Shown: positions 35,540 through 43,759 of the stretch, piece by piece | Layout: each line of letters opens with the position of its first letter | How positions within the stretch are numbered: position 1 is the stretch's first letter | From: Paenibacillus borealis | GTDB lineage: Bacteria; Bacillota; Bacilli; Paenibacillales; Paenibacillaceae | Reading direction: 5' to 3' | NCBI RefSeq assembly: GCF_000758665.1 | Contig: NZ_CP009285.1 | Location: 1,364,001-1,428,000 of the forward strand | Length of the DNA: 64,000 bases | Translations under genes and position numbers: made by a program | Notes under the pieces: generated by a model | The model's input: the letters and a program-made list of their open reading frames with translations, nothing else | What the model was told of the DNA's origin: nothing | The model's database searches: none

Positions 35540-36384
35540 CACTCTGTAATCGACGGATAGCGCCAATCGTCATCGTCGTCTGTCTTTTGCTGGTCGCTGA
35601 CATCAACCGGCAATCCGCTCTTCTTCCAGCGCTCAATCAATCCGTCCGACATATAATGACGGCTCAGGTTGAGCAGCTTCAGCCCTTTAATCCGGGGACT
35701 GGCGAGCAGTGCCTCGGCGCCGGTATCGCTAAGGGTTCCGAGCGAGAGGTCGAGCGTCTCGAGCTGATCGAGAATAGGCGCATCGGCTAGCGCAGCAGCG
35801 ATTTCATCCTGGATTTCACTGTTTTTGAGTCCAAGGTAAGTAAGCTTGGGGAACTTTCCGGGTTCGATCAGCGGATACAGGTCTTCCAGACCGCCGTCAA
35901 AGCCGTAGTTGTCCACGCCCAGATATAGTTCCAGCTTTTGCAGATTCGGCAGATTGGCGGCGGCGATATCGGCCAGGACATTTTTGCCGAGTCCGCCTGT
36001 AATAATAATCAGCTCTTCCAGCTTGTCATGCTGCAGTTGGCTCAGCCGCAGATTCGTGCCGCCCTGCACAGTCAATGACTGCAGCTCCGGATAAGCGGGA
36101 AGCAGCGGTGAGAGGTCGGTTTGGGTAATCCATGAGATTTCACATTCCTCATAGCCCATTTCGCCGATAAACAGCCTCCGCAGCGCAGGGAAACTTGCAC
36201 TGTGCTTCACCAGCGCCTGGATGGCATCCTCCGGGCTGTTCTCGTAGGCTTGCCCCCAATCGCCAATCGTAAGGCTGCTAACGGCAGCGGCTTCGGGGCT
36301 GTTACTCAATTGTTCGATCTCTGTCTCTATCCGCTTGCCTTCTTCAAATGCATCGTAATCGATACTGAGCTTCACTACTGTCAT
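35539..36384 (-). CDS. STM4015-type leucine-rich-repeat protein
   Basis: 281 residues, first gene of the operon. From about residue 60 to 270 it is a ladder of leucine-rich repeats (FPALRRLFIGEM, YPELQSLTVQG, LPNLQKLELYLG, FPKLTYLGLKNS, LDQLETLDLSLG, IKGLKLLNLSRH), ending in an acidic DDDDDW tail. LRR proteins bind other proteins, so it may be a scaffold, partner or even a substrate of the modifying enzymes downstream. ATG 36384 has GGGAGGG 7 bases upstream; another ATG six bases earlier is too close to that site. An 11-bp tandem array lies upstream. Confidence 0.78.
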   Translation of the reverse strand: MTVVKLSIDYDAFEEGKRIETEIEQLSNSPEAAAVSSLTIGDWGQAYENSPEDAIQALVKHSASFPALRRLFIGEMGYEECEISWITQTDLSPLLPAYPELQSLTVQGGTNLRLSQLQHDKLEELIIITGGLGKNVLADIAAANLPNLQKLELYLGVDNYGFDGGLEDLYPLIEPGKFPKLTYLGLKNSEIQDEIAAALADAPILDQLETLDLSLGTLSDTGAEALLASPRIKGLKLLNLSRHYMSDGLIERWKKSGLPVDVSDQQKTDDDDDWRYPSITE

Positions 36385-36539
36385 GAACATTCCCTCCCGG
36401 AAAATTATGGCTTCCAAAACACCCTAACATTAAGAGGAAGGGGAGTCAAATAGTCAGGACGGAAGGTTAAGGAAGAGGGAGTGGCAGCAGACGGAGTGGC
36501 AGGATAAGACAGATATAAGAGCAGTAACAGGGTAGCGGG

Positions 36540-36761
36540 GGAGTAGCAGGAGAGCAGTGTGAGGGGATCAGGAGAGTAACAGGAGAGTATATGAAGAGTA
36601 GCAGGAGAGTAGTTGGAGAGTAGTTGGATAGTGGTATGAGAGTAACTTAAGAGTAGTAGGAGAGTAGCTGGAGAGTAGCAGTAGAGTAGCAGTAGAGTAG
36701 TTGAAGAGTAGCTGGAGTAACTGAAGAGTAACTGGAGAGTAGCTGCAGAGTGGCTTGAGAG
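36540..36761 (+). repeat. 11-bp tandem repeat array (about 20 units of GAGAGTAGCWG)
   Basis: About 20 head-to-tail copies of an 11-bp unit, nearly all exactly 11 bp long (one is 9), with drift at positions 1 and 8-11. It lies 156-377 bases upstream of the LRR-protein start codon, in the 905-base gap between that gene and the feoB genes. On the minus strand the array reads as an 11-residue Leu/Ser/Tyr repeat in one open frame, but there is no convincing start. In the rest of the gap, 36385-36539 shows purine-rich flanks and 36762-36910 nothing clear. Confidence 0.85.
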
Positions 36762-36910
36762 GGATGATTTTCGCAAACTTATGGAGTTTTAGACATCTGC
36801 AGAGTAACTTTAGGATTTTGCGTGCGCGAAATGAAGTTACTCAGCCCGTATTTAACGCTACTCCTGAATAGTAGCCTTCCCATCGCTGATAATAAGATGA
36901 ATCGATTCGA

Positions 36911-37090
36911 AATGTTGCACAAATTACAACTTTGAGGTAGAGATACCGGGTCGTTCGAGAGAATTGTTGTAGGAAATGCAAGAATTTTCGCATAAATCCA
37001 ATGAGAATAAGGAAAATATTGTATTCTGTACAACAATTTCGATTTTCGTTGCTTATCGCGATGGAAATGTTGTATTTCGTGCAGGATTTT
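36911..37090 (+). repeat. interspersed element, type A copy 2
   Basis: Four palindromic units start at 36915, 36967, 37019 and 37070 (spacings 52, 52, 51). It aligns end to end with copy 1 at 5164-5352, including the spacer edges AGAATT and GGAAAT. It lies between the 11-bp array and the end of feoB. Downstream, 37091-37289 holds a direct repeat CCGGAAGCCCCCGA (twice, near 37121 and 37141) and GC-rich sequence without a gene. Confidence 0.85.
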
Positions 37091-37289
37091 GAATTGAGCA
37101 AAGTGTGATTACTTCAAACACCCGGAAGCCCCCGAAATCACCGGAAGCCCCCGATAATACAGCAAGCGGCGTTTAATGCATGGCAGTGGTGGTACCGCAG
37201 CCTGATGCTGCACCGCTCTCACGTTTTCGCCCCGGCGCCCCGCTGCGTCGCCCCCGCCTTAAAGCGGCAGGGGGCCAGCGGCGTGCGCA

Positions 37290-38699
37290 TCATACCCAGC
37301 CGAACAACCGGGCAGCTGCTGCCACCACAAAGGTAACCGCGATAGCGATGCCGAGCGGAATCACGGCCGAGAGCACCGCCCACTTCATGCTTTTGGTCTC
37401 CTTGTAGATGTTCACCAGCGTGGTGCCACAAGGATAGTGAAGCAGGGAGAACAGCATCATATTCAGCGCCGTCAGCCAGGTCCAGCCGTGGCTCAGGAAG
37501 ATATCCTTAATACTGCCCAGGCCTTCGATATCAACCATGGCACCTGAGGACATGTAGCCCATGAGCAGGATCGGCAGCACAATTTCATTGGCCGGCAGCC
37601 CAAGGATGAAGGCCATGATAATGAAGCCGTCCATACCGAGCAGCTGGGCGAATGGATCGAAGAACGCTGCCATATGGTTAAGCACACTCTCTCCACCGAC
37701 AAAAACATTGCCGAGAATCCAGGTAATAATGCCGGCTGGAGCGGCGACGACGATGGCACGGGTCAGTACATTCAGCGATTTCTCTTTGGAGGAGCGGACA
37801 ATCGTCTTCCAGATTTGCGGGCGCCGGTACGGCGGAAGTTCGAGCGTGTAGTGGGTGGGCACACCGCGCAGTGCTGTCCTGGACATGACCCAGGATACAC
37901 TCAGAGTTACGGTAATGCCGACCAGCACGATGCCCATCAGCACCAGAGCTGTTGAGAATGTACGCAGCATTCCGGTTGTGGCGGCGCCGACCATGAACAT
38001 GGAGGAGAGCAGAATGAGTGTCGGCCAGCGGCCGTTGCAGGGCACGAAGTTGTTGGTCAGAATAGCCAGCATCCGTTCACGGGGCGATTCAATAATGCGG
38101 GTAGAGAGGATGGCGGCAGCGTTGCAGCCGAAGCCCATCGACATCGTCAAGGCTTGCTTGCCGTGACCGCCGGATTTCTTGAATAAACGGTCCATGTTAA
38201 AAGCTACCCGGGGCAGATATCCGAAATTCTCCAGCAGCGCAAACACCGGAAAGAAAATCATCATCGGCGGCAGCATGACACTGATGACCCATGAGGTTCC
38301 GCGGTACAGTCCGAGCACAAGGACACCGTGCAGCCAGGCGGGCGCATGAACAGCTGTGAATCCGGCGGTCAGATAACCTTCAATCCAGCTGAAGAGGGAG
38401 GCAAGCCAGCTTGAAGGATAGTTGGCTCCGGCAATCGTAATCCAGAATACGAGGCCGAGACCGGCAAGCATGATGGGGAAGCCCCAGAGCTTGGAGGTAA
38501 CGATATTGTCCAGTTTATAGGTGCTGCCCAGCTTCTTCTTATCATGGTAGGTGACTGCATCGCTGCAGATGCCGGCGGATACGCCGTAAATCCCGCTGAC
38601 AATCTCATCGCGGATCGCCCCTTTGTCTGCCAGCTTCTTAGCGGCTGTGAGCAGAGAATCCAGCGGCTCGTGGCCGTTAATGGCATGCGGTGATTCCAT
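37290..38699 (-). CDS. feoB: FeoB permease half (split FeoB, Gate/nucleoside-recognition domains)
   Basis: Membrane channel part of the ferrous iron transporter: 469 residues with two Gate domains around eight or more helices. Conserved are FGYLPRVAFNMDRLFKKSGGHGKQ, MGFGCNAAAI, NNFVPCNGRWPTL and the late LPANEIVLPILLMGY. The GTPase is a separate protein encoded just upstream, with a 23-base overlap. The start ATG has GAGGAGGTAG 7-10 bases upstream inside the GTPase gene, so this is a designed gene split, not a frameshift. The conserved Cys residues of the channel are present. Confidence 0.9.
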   Translation of the reverse strand: MESPHAINGHEPLDSLLTAAKKLADKGAIRDEIVSGIYGVSAGICSDAVTYHDKKKLGSTYKLDNIVTSKLWGFPIMLAGLGLVFWITIAGANYPSSWLASLFSWIEGYLTAGFTAVHAPAWLHGVLVLGLYRGTSWVISVMLPPMMIFFPVFALLENFGYLPRVAFNMDRLFKKSGGHGKQALTMSMGFGCNAAAILSTRIIESPRERMLAILTNNFVPCNGRWPTLILLSSMFMVGAATTGMLRTFSTALVLMGIVLVGITVTLSVSWVMSRTALRGVPTHYTLELPPYRRPQIWKTIVRSSKEKSLNVLTRAIVVAAPAGIITWILGNVFVGGESVLNHMAAFFDPFAQLLGMDGFIIMAFILGLPANEIVLPILLMGYMSSGAMVDIEGLGSIKDIFLSHGWTWLTALNMMLFSLLHYPCGTTLVNIYKETKSMKWAVLSAVIPLGIAIAVTFVVAAAARLFGWV

Positions 38700-39408
38700 G
38701 GCCGACTACCTCCTCGCTTACGGGAATATCCTTGCGGCCCATGTGGGCTTTGAGTGAAGTAAGCAGACTGTGATCACCGTCCAGCAGACGAAGGGCAATC
38801 CAGCGTGCGGGGTATCTTGAGCCGACCGTCTGCTCAACCATAGGAATCAGCTCGGCAATGCCTTGCTCAATTTCCTTATTGTAAGTAATCTTCAGCGGCT
38901 CTGCCGTGAAGGCACCGGTGGCCACGCGTTCGATCTGATCAAGAAGCGCTTCAATACCGATTTTGTTACGGGCAGAAATAGCGGTTACGGGAACGCCGAG
39001 CCTCTTAGCGATTCGCTTCAGATTTATGTCAATTCCAAGCCGGCGGGCTTCATCAATCAGATTGATGCAGACCACCGCGCGGCCGGTAATCTCCAGTACC
39101 TGCAGGGCAAGGTTAAGGTTGCGTTCCAGCGAGGTAGCATCCAGTACCACCAGCGTCACATCCGGCTGCTCGAAAATAATATAGTCCCTCGCGGCCTCTT
39201 CGTCGGCGGAGTTGGAGTAAAGCGAGTAGGTACCCGGAAGATCAACGGCCAAGTATGTGTGTTCCTTGTGGGAGAACCCGCCTTCGGCGGTGACCACGGT
39301 TTTGCCCGCCCAGTTGCCGGTGTGCTGGCGCATGCCGGTCAGCAGATTGAACAGCGTGCTTTTTCCTGTGTTGGGGTTGCCTGCAAAAGCGACAGTGTAC
39401 TGGCTCAA
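38677..39408 (-). CDS. feoB: FeoB GTPase half (split FeoB, G domain + GDI-like helices)
   Basis: 243 residues. G1 GNPNTGKST, G2 around TGNWAGKTV, G3 DLPGTYSL, G4 as NLID, G5 SARNKIG, then a helical guanine-dissociation-inhibitor region (about 165-235). It powers or gates Fe2+ import with the separate permease. It overlaps feoA by 4 bases upstream and the permease by 23 bases downstream. A full-length FeoB is normally one chain of about 660-770 residues; here the two parts sum to about 710. Confidence 0.9.
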   Translation of the reverse strand: MSQYTVAFAGNPNTGKSTLFNLLTGMRQHTGNWAGKTVVTAEGGFSHKEHTYLAVDLPGTYSLYSNSADEEAARDYIIFEQPDVTLVVLDATSLERNLNLALQVLEITGRAVVCINLIDEARRLGIDINLKRIAKRLGVPVTAISARNKIGIEALLDQIERVATGAFTAEPLKITYNKEIEQGIAELIPMVEQTVGSRYPARWIALRLLDGDHSLLTSLKAHMGRKDIPVSEEVVGHGITACH

Positions 39409-39659
39409 GCTTCACCGCCTCCAATCAATTTCCCATAGATTAATGAGCTCTCTTCCCGGCGGAGGGCAATCGTTGTGTTACTTACCCGAAATGCCGTAGG
39501 ATCTCCCAGCGGGCTGCGCCGCAGCACTTCTACGCTATTTCCGACGACAAATCCGAGATCCAGCAGTCTTCTCCGCAGCACACCCTGAACTTCAATGCCG
39601 CTGATGCGCAGCGTGCTGCCGTTCACAGCTTCGGACAATGGAATAACGGCTTCAGCCAT
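39405..39659 (-). CDS. feoA: FeoA, SH3-like accessory protein of Fe2+ transport
   Basis: 84 residues with the FeoA pattern LRISGIEVQGVLRRRLLDLGFVVGNSVEVLRRSPLGDPTAFRV and IALRREES. ATG 39659 with AAGGAG 6 bases upstream; the open frame is longer but runs into the promoter. First gene of the feoA-feoB operon, overlapping feoB by 4 bases. Confidence 0.92.
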   Translation of the reverse strand: MAEAVIPLSEAVNGSTLRISGIEVQGVLRRRLLDLGFVVGNSVEVLRRSPLGDPTAFRVSNTTIALRREESSLIYGKLIGGGEA

Positions 39660-39777
39660 AAGATCTCCTTCTTTCGTATGAAATGGAATGAATGAATATA
39701 TAGCCATACGTATGGAATATGCACTTATATAGTATATTGTGCGCACGGCATAGATTATTGCAGCCTGCCACAATATT

Positions 39778-39806
39778 AGTATATGTAAATAAATTTGTCC
39801 TTGCAA
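39778..39806 (-). promoter_or_regulatory. sigma-A promoter of the feo operon
   Basis: On the minus strand, TTGCAA (39801-39806), exactly 17 bases, then TATACT (39778-39783). The leader to feoA is about 110 bases. I found no convincing Fur 7-1-7 box overlapping it, although a regulated promoter would be expected. Confidence 0.65.
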
Positions 39807-39825
39807 CAAAAATGTTTCCCATGGG

Positions 39826-39873
39826 AAAGAAAAATTTCTACTGTAAAAGCGGCCGAAGCCTCTTTTACAGTAG
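39826..39873 (-). terminator. terminator of the ger operon
   Basis: On the minus strand a 12-bp stem CTACTGTAAAAG/CTTTTACAGTAG with inner GGC-TTCG-GCC is followed by AAATTTTTCTTT. It lies just upstream of the feo promoter and about 200 bases after the last ger gene. The remaining 39874-40076 shows no gene. Confidence 0.75.
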
Positions 39874-40076
39874 AGATAGTAGAAGGTGAAGAAATAGGAG
39901 ATTTTATTTGGGGGGGCGATTGTATAGACATAGCGGACAAACTGCCTGCTGCTGTTACTCCCGGCTGCCGAAATCCAGTGTGTGGCCGGGTTCTCCAGCG
40001 TCTTCGGATTGCTGAGAATCTGCCACCATGAATTGTTGCTGGCATCACCGGCTTCTACAGGAACCAGTCCGGCGGC

Positions 40077-41171
40077 CTATGCTGAACGCCTGAACCCGCT
40101 GCGCACCAGGATTGAAATCGCCAGCAGCAGGGGGATGGCGACCTGGAACAGCGGATCAAGCTTGAGGCTTGGACCCAGACCTACGGCAATATGCTGCGTG
40201 TAATCGCGTTCCAGGAAGGAAGCGCCATAGATCACAGCGCCTACCGGGAATACCCACCATTTCGCCGGTTTACCGGTCAGCTCTGCAATGGCTTTTACCG
40301 AACAGAAGTAGAAGAGCATCATCTTGATCAGCAGCCCCAGAAAGAGCTGAATGGTTACCAGGATATCGAGCCGTTCCACAAACTTAAGGTTCGATAAGGT
40401 CCGGACGGTTTTGAGAAAAGGCAGCTGGCTGATCCCCGCAATGGTTGGGCCGAGGACCGCCACATTGAGTGCATTCATGAAGATCAGGAACAGGCTGATG
40501 AGCAGATAGGCGTTCACTGTATATTTCACCGGCACACCGGGCTTCTCCCATAAAGACCACAGCATCAGGAATACGATCATCTGCCCGAAGGGGAACGAGA
40601 CAATATCCGGCAGTGCTGCTTTGACGATTGGCATCAGCCCGCCATCCATGACCGGAGCCAGCCGATTGAAATCAATCGACCCCATAATTCCAAGCAGCGC
40701 AACAAGCACAATGTAAAAGAAGATCATCACCGGCAACAGAACCTCCGGCAGCCGGAACACAACCTCAGCCCCCTTCCAGATTGCATAGAGGGCAAGAAGG
40801 ACAAAGACTAACATCGTGATAAACATAGGGGTTCTCGGAAGCATAGTGATTGCTGTAAGCTCGCCCAAATCACGGACATTACGCATGGACTGATAGGCGA
40901 AATAGAGGACGTAGACCCCGCCGATGAACGAGCCGGCAAATTTTCCAAAATGAAATTTAAGCATGCCGATCAGATCTGTATTCAGAGAACGGTGCTGGAT
41001 CCACATCAGAAGCAGAAGCAGGATGAAGCCGGCGGCTGAACCTGTACACATCGCCAGCCATGAATCCTGCTTGGCCTTGCCGCCAAGCAGGAACAGCGGC
41101 GTGCTGCCAATTTCAAACAGCATAATCATGAACGCGATTTGCAGGGAGGACACCTGTTCCTTTTTGGGCAT
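40077..41171 (-). CDS. second GerAB-type spore germination permease
   Basis: 364 residues, ten membrane helices of the APC-like endospore germination permease family (GerAB/GerBB), with QIAFMIMLFEIGSTPLFLLGGKA at the start. It is the last gene of a five-gene operon that already contains another permease (42656-43759). A-type, B-type and C-type subunits normally form one receptor, so the extra permease may give an alternative receptor with different germinant specificity. Confidence 0.85.
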   Translation of the reverse strand: MPKKEQVSSLQIAFMIMLFEIGSTPLFLLGGKAKQDSWLAMCTGSAAGFILLLLLMWIQHRSLNTDLIGMLKFHFGKFAGSFIGGVYVLYFAYQSMRNVRDLGELTAITMLPRTPMFITMLVFVLLALYAIWKGAEVVFRLPEVLLPVMIFFYIVLVALLGIMGSIDFNRLAPVMDGGLMPIVKAALPDIVSFPFGQMIVFLMLWSLWEKPGVPVKYTVNAYLLISLFLIFMNALNVAVLGPTIAGISQLPFLKTVRTLSNLKFVERLDILVTIQLFLGLLIKMMLFYFCSVKAIAELTGKPAKWWVFPVGAVIYGASFLERDYTQHIAVGLGPSLKLDPLFQVAIPLLLAISILVRSGFRRSA

Positions 41172-41180
41172 GATCAGTAC

Positions 41181-41414
41181 TCAGCCTCCTAACCAATTGA
41201 TAATTGCCCTGCCGACAGGCTGAAAGAACGTCGTATACAAGATGCTGACACTAATAAAGGGCGTTCTGGTAATCCCGCAAACATTAATGTAAGCGCAGTA
41301 GGCGAGAATGCAGCCAAGCCACAGCCGGTGGAGCTGGCGGCCTTTTCCTCGCAGCTTGGTGCAGCCCCATAAGAAGGCGAGCATATAGAGTATAAGAGTT
41401 ATAGCTATTTTCAT
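41181..41414 (-). CDS. small membrane protein in germination operon
   Basis: 77 residues with two hydrophobic segments (about 3-17 and 30-50). It is tightly packed between gerC and the second permease (12 and 9 bases), which supports a real gene. Small 'D-type' membrane proteins encoded with germinant receptors are known to modulate receptor function; this could be such a subunit, though the sequence is not recognised. Confidence 0.6.
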   Translation of the reverse strand: MKIAITLILYMLAFLWGCTKLRGKGRQLHRLWLGCILAYCAYINVCGITRTPFISVSILYTTFFQPVGRAIINWLGG

Positions 41415-41426
41415 AGTGAAGCTCCT

Positions 41427-42659
41427 TTACTCCTGCTGGACGGACTTGAACGATTTATTGCTGAGACCTGTCCGTTCAATCTGGAACGAGACACGCGGGC
41501 GGATCTCAATCTCCTTAAATACGCTGTCCCAGCTTTTCTCCTTCTCGATCTGCTTCCAGCGCTTGCGGTCGCTGCGGTGGACTCTTACCGCGAATCCTGT
41601 GACATCAGCGCCGAGCTTTTTGACCTCCATCCAGGAGTTATTCACGAGATCCACTACCTGCTGTTCCAGGGATTCTTCCATTTGGCTGATGGCATTGCGG
41701 TCATTCAGGTCCATGACGCTCCCCAGCTCCGTCAACACCCCGCTGCCCTTGATGTCTATATCCATAATGAAATGGTCTTTAGCCCAGACGGGATGCACAG
41801 CAGTGGTTGAATTCTGAAGAATAAATGAGGCGTCAAGCTTGTCGCTCTTCCGGGGCTGGGAAGCGAATGCGATGGTTGCGGTCTCAATATGGTCTGTCAT
41901 AAAAGACAAGCCGAAGGCCTGTTTCTGGCTGAGCCAGCCCACAAACTTCTCGCCTTTGATTACGCCCAGTCTGCCCAGTGCCAGACGTGAAGGCAGATCT
42001 GTACGGCCGGTCTCGCTGGTCTCATCCATAATGTCAGGTCCCGTAAGCAGAATCTCCGGCAATACTGCACTCCCGGACTCGGAGGCAAGGGACATCGCCA
42101 GCTCAAACAGGCGGGTACCGGGATAATAGGACAGCAGCCGCGACTCCTGTTCAATCATGAGCTGGATACCGGCGCCCTGGTTTTTGGTCAATTGCATCAG
42201 CTGATCAAGGATATCGCCCGCTTCGCCTTTGGAGATGAAAACATATACCGTTTCCCGGGCATCCTGCTTGCGCAGGAACATGTCGATCAGCTGATTGATG
42301 CCATGCTTGGCCAGACTTTCCCCGATGACTGTAATCCGCGAATGGGAGAAGAACATCTCACGCGTACTGGTCAGATTGGTCCGTTCGATCGCTTCCATAA
42401 TCGTCCGGCCTTTTACCGTAAAAGTGACGAACGGCGGTGAACTTGTACTTCCTCCTCCGCTGCCGCCCATCCCGCTTGCACCGGAAGAGGGGTTGATGAC
42501 CTGATAGGTAGCTTTCCACTGGTCGTTCTCCCAGTCATAGGCTGAACCGGAGGTAACCCCCAGCTCGTTCAGCTCCCGGTCATCCCAGCAGCCGGAGAGA
42601 AGGACGGACAGAAGCGGGAGACAGAGGATGAGGCACAGTGCTTTTCTCTGTGTGTTCAT
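41427..42659 (-). CDS. Ger(x)C family spore germination lipoprotein
   Basis: 410 residues with signal peptide and lipobox LLSGC (Cys24), followed by the family-typical WDDRELNELGVTSG and the C-terminal domain. A Gly/Ser-rich loop (about 58-73) is inserted near the N-terminus. C-subunits of germinant receptors are anchored on the outer face of the spore inner membrane. ATG 42659 overlaps the stop of the permease gene (ATGA). Confidence 0.92.
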   Translation of the reverse strand: MNTQRKALCLILCLPLLSVLLSGCWDDRELNELGVTSGSAYDWENDQWKATYQVINPSSGASGMGGSGGGSTSSPPFVTFTVKGRTIMEAIERTNLTSTREMFFSHSRITVIGESLAKHGINQLIDMFLRKQDARETVYVFISKGEAGDILDQLMQLTKNQGAGIQLMIEQESRLLSYYPGTRLFELAMSLASESGSAVLPEILLTGPDIMDETSETGRTDLPSRLALGRLGVIKGEKFVGWLSQKQAFGLSFMTDHIETATIAFASQPRKSDKLDASFILQNSTTAVHPVWAKDHFIMDIDIKGSGVLTELGSVMDLNDRNAISQMEESLEQQVVDLVNNSWMEVKKLGADVTGFAVRVHRSDRKRWKQIEKEKSWDSVFKEIEIRPRVSFQIERTGLSNKSFKSVQQE

Positions 42660-43759
42660 GTTTCCAACCCTTTCCGCTTGGACCTGGATTTCTGGACCCG
42701 GTACAGCAGGATAGCCCCCAACGGCACGAGCACATTGAACAGGAAGAAGACTACAAAACGCCCTTCCTTGTTGTAGTTGTTGAGCTTGGCTGAGCTTTGC
42801 CAGGTGAACAGGCATTCCAGCGCAATGAGCAGACCTAGCGCACCGATAAAGGGCCTGCTGCTGCTGACCCGGAAAGTCTGCTTAAAGCACTCTACCGTCA
42901 CAAACAGGAAGATCGCAAATTTAAGATAAATCGACAGCACCCAATAGGAGATAAACAGAATATCCAGCTTCTCTATGAAGCGTCCGATTCTTATAATGCC
43001 CACGGTAGAGAAGCCCGGATAAGCGCTAAGCTTGAGGAAATCCGGACCGAATGTCATCAAGGCCGAGATCAGGGAGAACATCATCAGAGCAGAGACAAAC
43101 AGCAGCCCGGTCCAGCCGATAATCCGCGCTCTCTGCGGATATTGCAGGTAGGGGGCCAGAAACAGCAGCACCGCCACTTCAGACATCCAGGTGGTCGGGG
43201 TCAGGCTGGCCAGCGTTAATTCAGCCAGGTTATGATCGAACATCGGCAATAAATTATGCACATTCAGATCGCTGAACAAGCCGAACAGGTACAGGGGAAC
43301 GAAGACGAAATAGAGCAGAATGACCAGGCTGTTCACCCGGGCCATAGATTCGATGCCCTGCCGGACTATATAGATTGTGATGAACAGAATCAGGATCACA
43401 AGTACAATGACCGGGGTTTCGACCAGCACGTTATCCTTAATGAAATTGACGAATTCACGAAGGATGGTTGCCGTTGTATCCAGATAGAACTGCAGCATCA
43501 GCAGGCCGAGAATAGTGGAGACAACCGGCGAGCTTTTCTCACGGACCCAGTCCAGAAAAGGAGCGCCGTCGCTGCAGCGTATGACGGTCCCGACAATTGC
43601 CGCAACGAGCAGTCCGGCCAGGGTGGACATAATAATGGACAGCGGCGCGTCCTGCTCCGAATAATTGGTGATAATGACGGGCAGTACGACGGTGGCTGTC
43701 GGCAGAATAGTGTTAACGACCAGCATGGATGCCTGGGTAGTGCCAATTTTTCCGTTCAC
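42656..43759 (-). CDS. GerAB-type spore germination permease
   Basis: 367 residues, about ten membrane helices. The B-subunit of germinant receptors is thought to bind the germinant. Coupled by ATGA overlaps to both the A and C subunit genes, it is the regular partner in this receptor. It is only distantly similar to the second permease at the operon end. Confidence 0.9.
   Translation of the reverse strand: MNGKIGTTQASMLVVNTILPTATVVLPVIITNYSEQDAPLSIIMSTLAGLLVAAIVGTVIRCSDGAPFLDWVREKSSPVVSTILGLLMLQFYLDTTATILREFVNFIKDNVLVETPVIVLVILILFITIYIVRQGIESMARVNSLVILLYFVFVPLYLFGLFSDLNVHNLLPMFDHNLAELTLASLTPTTWMSEVAVLLFLAPYLQYPQRARIIGWTGLLFVSALMMFSLISALMTFGPDFLKLSAYPGFSTVGIIRIGRFIEKLDILFISYWVLSIYLKFAIFLFVTVECFKQTFRVSSSRPFIGALGLLIALECLFTWQSSAKLNNYNKEGRFVVFFLFNVLVPLGAILLYRVQKSRSKRKGLET

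Noticed and set aside
36405..36776. Minus-strand frame coding an 11-residue Leu/Ser/Tyr repeat across the tandem array
   Set aside because: It starts at a TTG without a ribosome site, and an 11-bp repeat always gives an 11-residue periodic peptide when the frame is open; more likely non-coding.
38677..38699. Frameshift in feoB
   Set aside because: The downstream ATG has its own strong ribosome site and both halves end and begin at domain borders, so it is a natural split.
39660..39777. Fur box before feoA
   Set aside because: No 19-bp GATAATGATTATCATT-like palindrome was found; only generic AT-rich sequence.
39776..40048. Small frames on either strand between the ger and feo operons
   Set aside because: They cross the terminator hairpin and the feo promoter and have no ribosome site or recognisable family.
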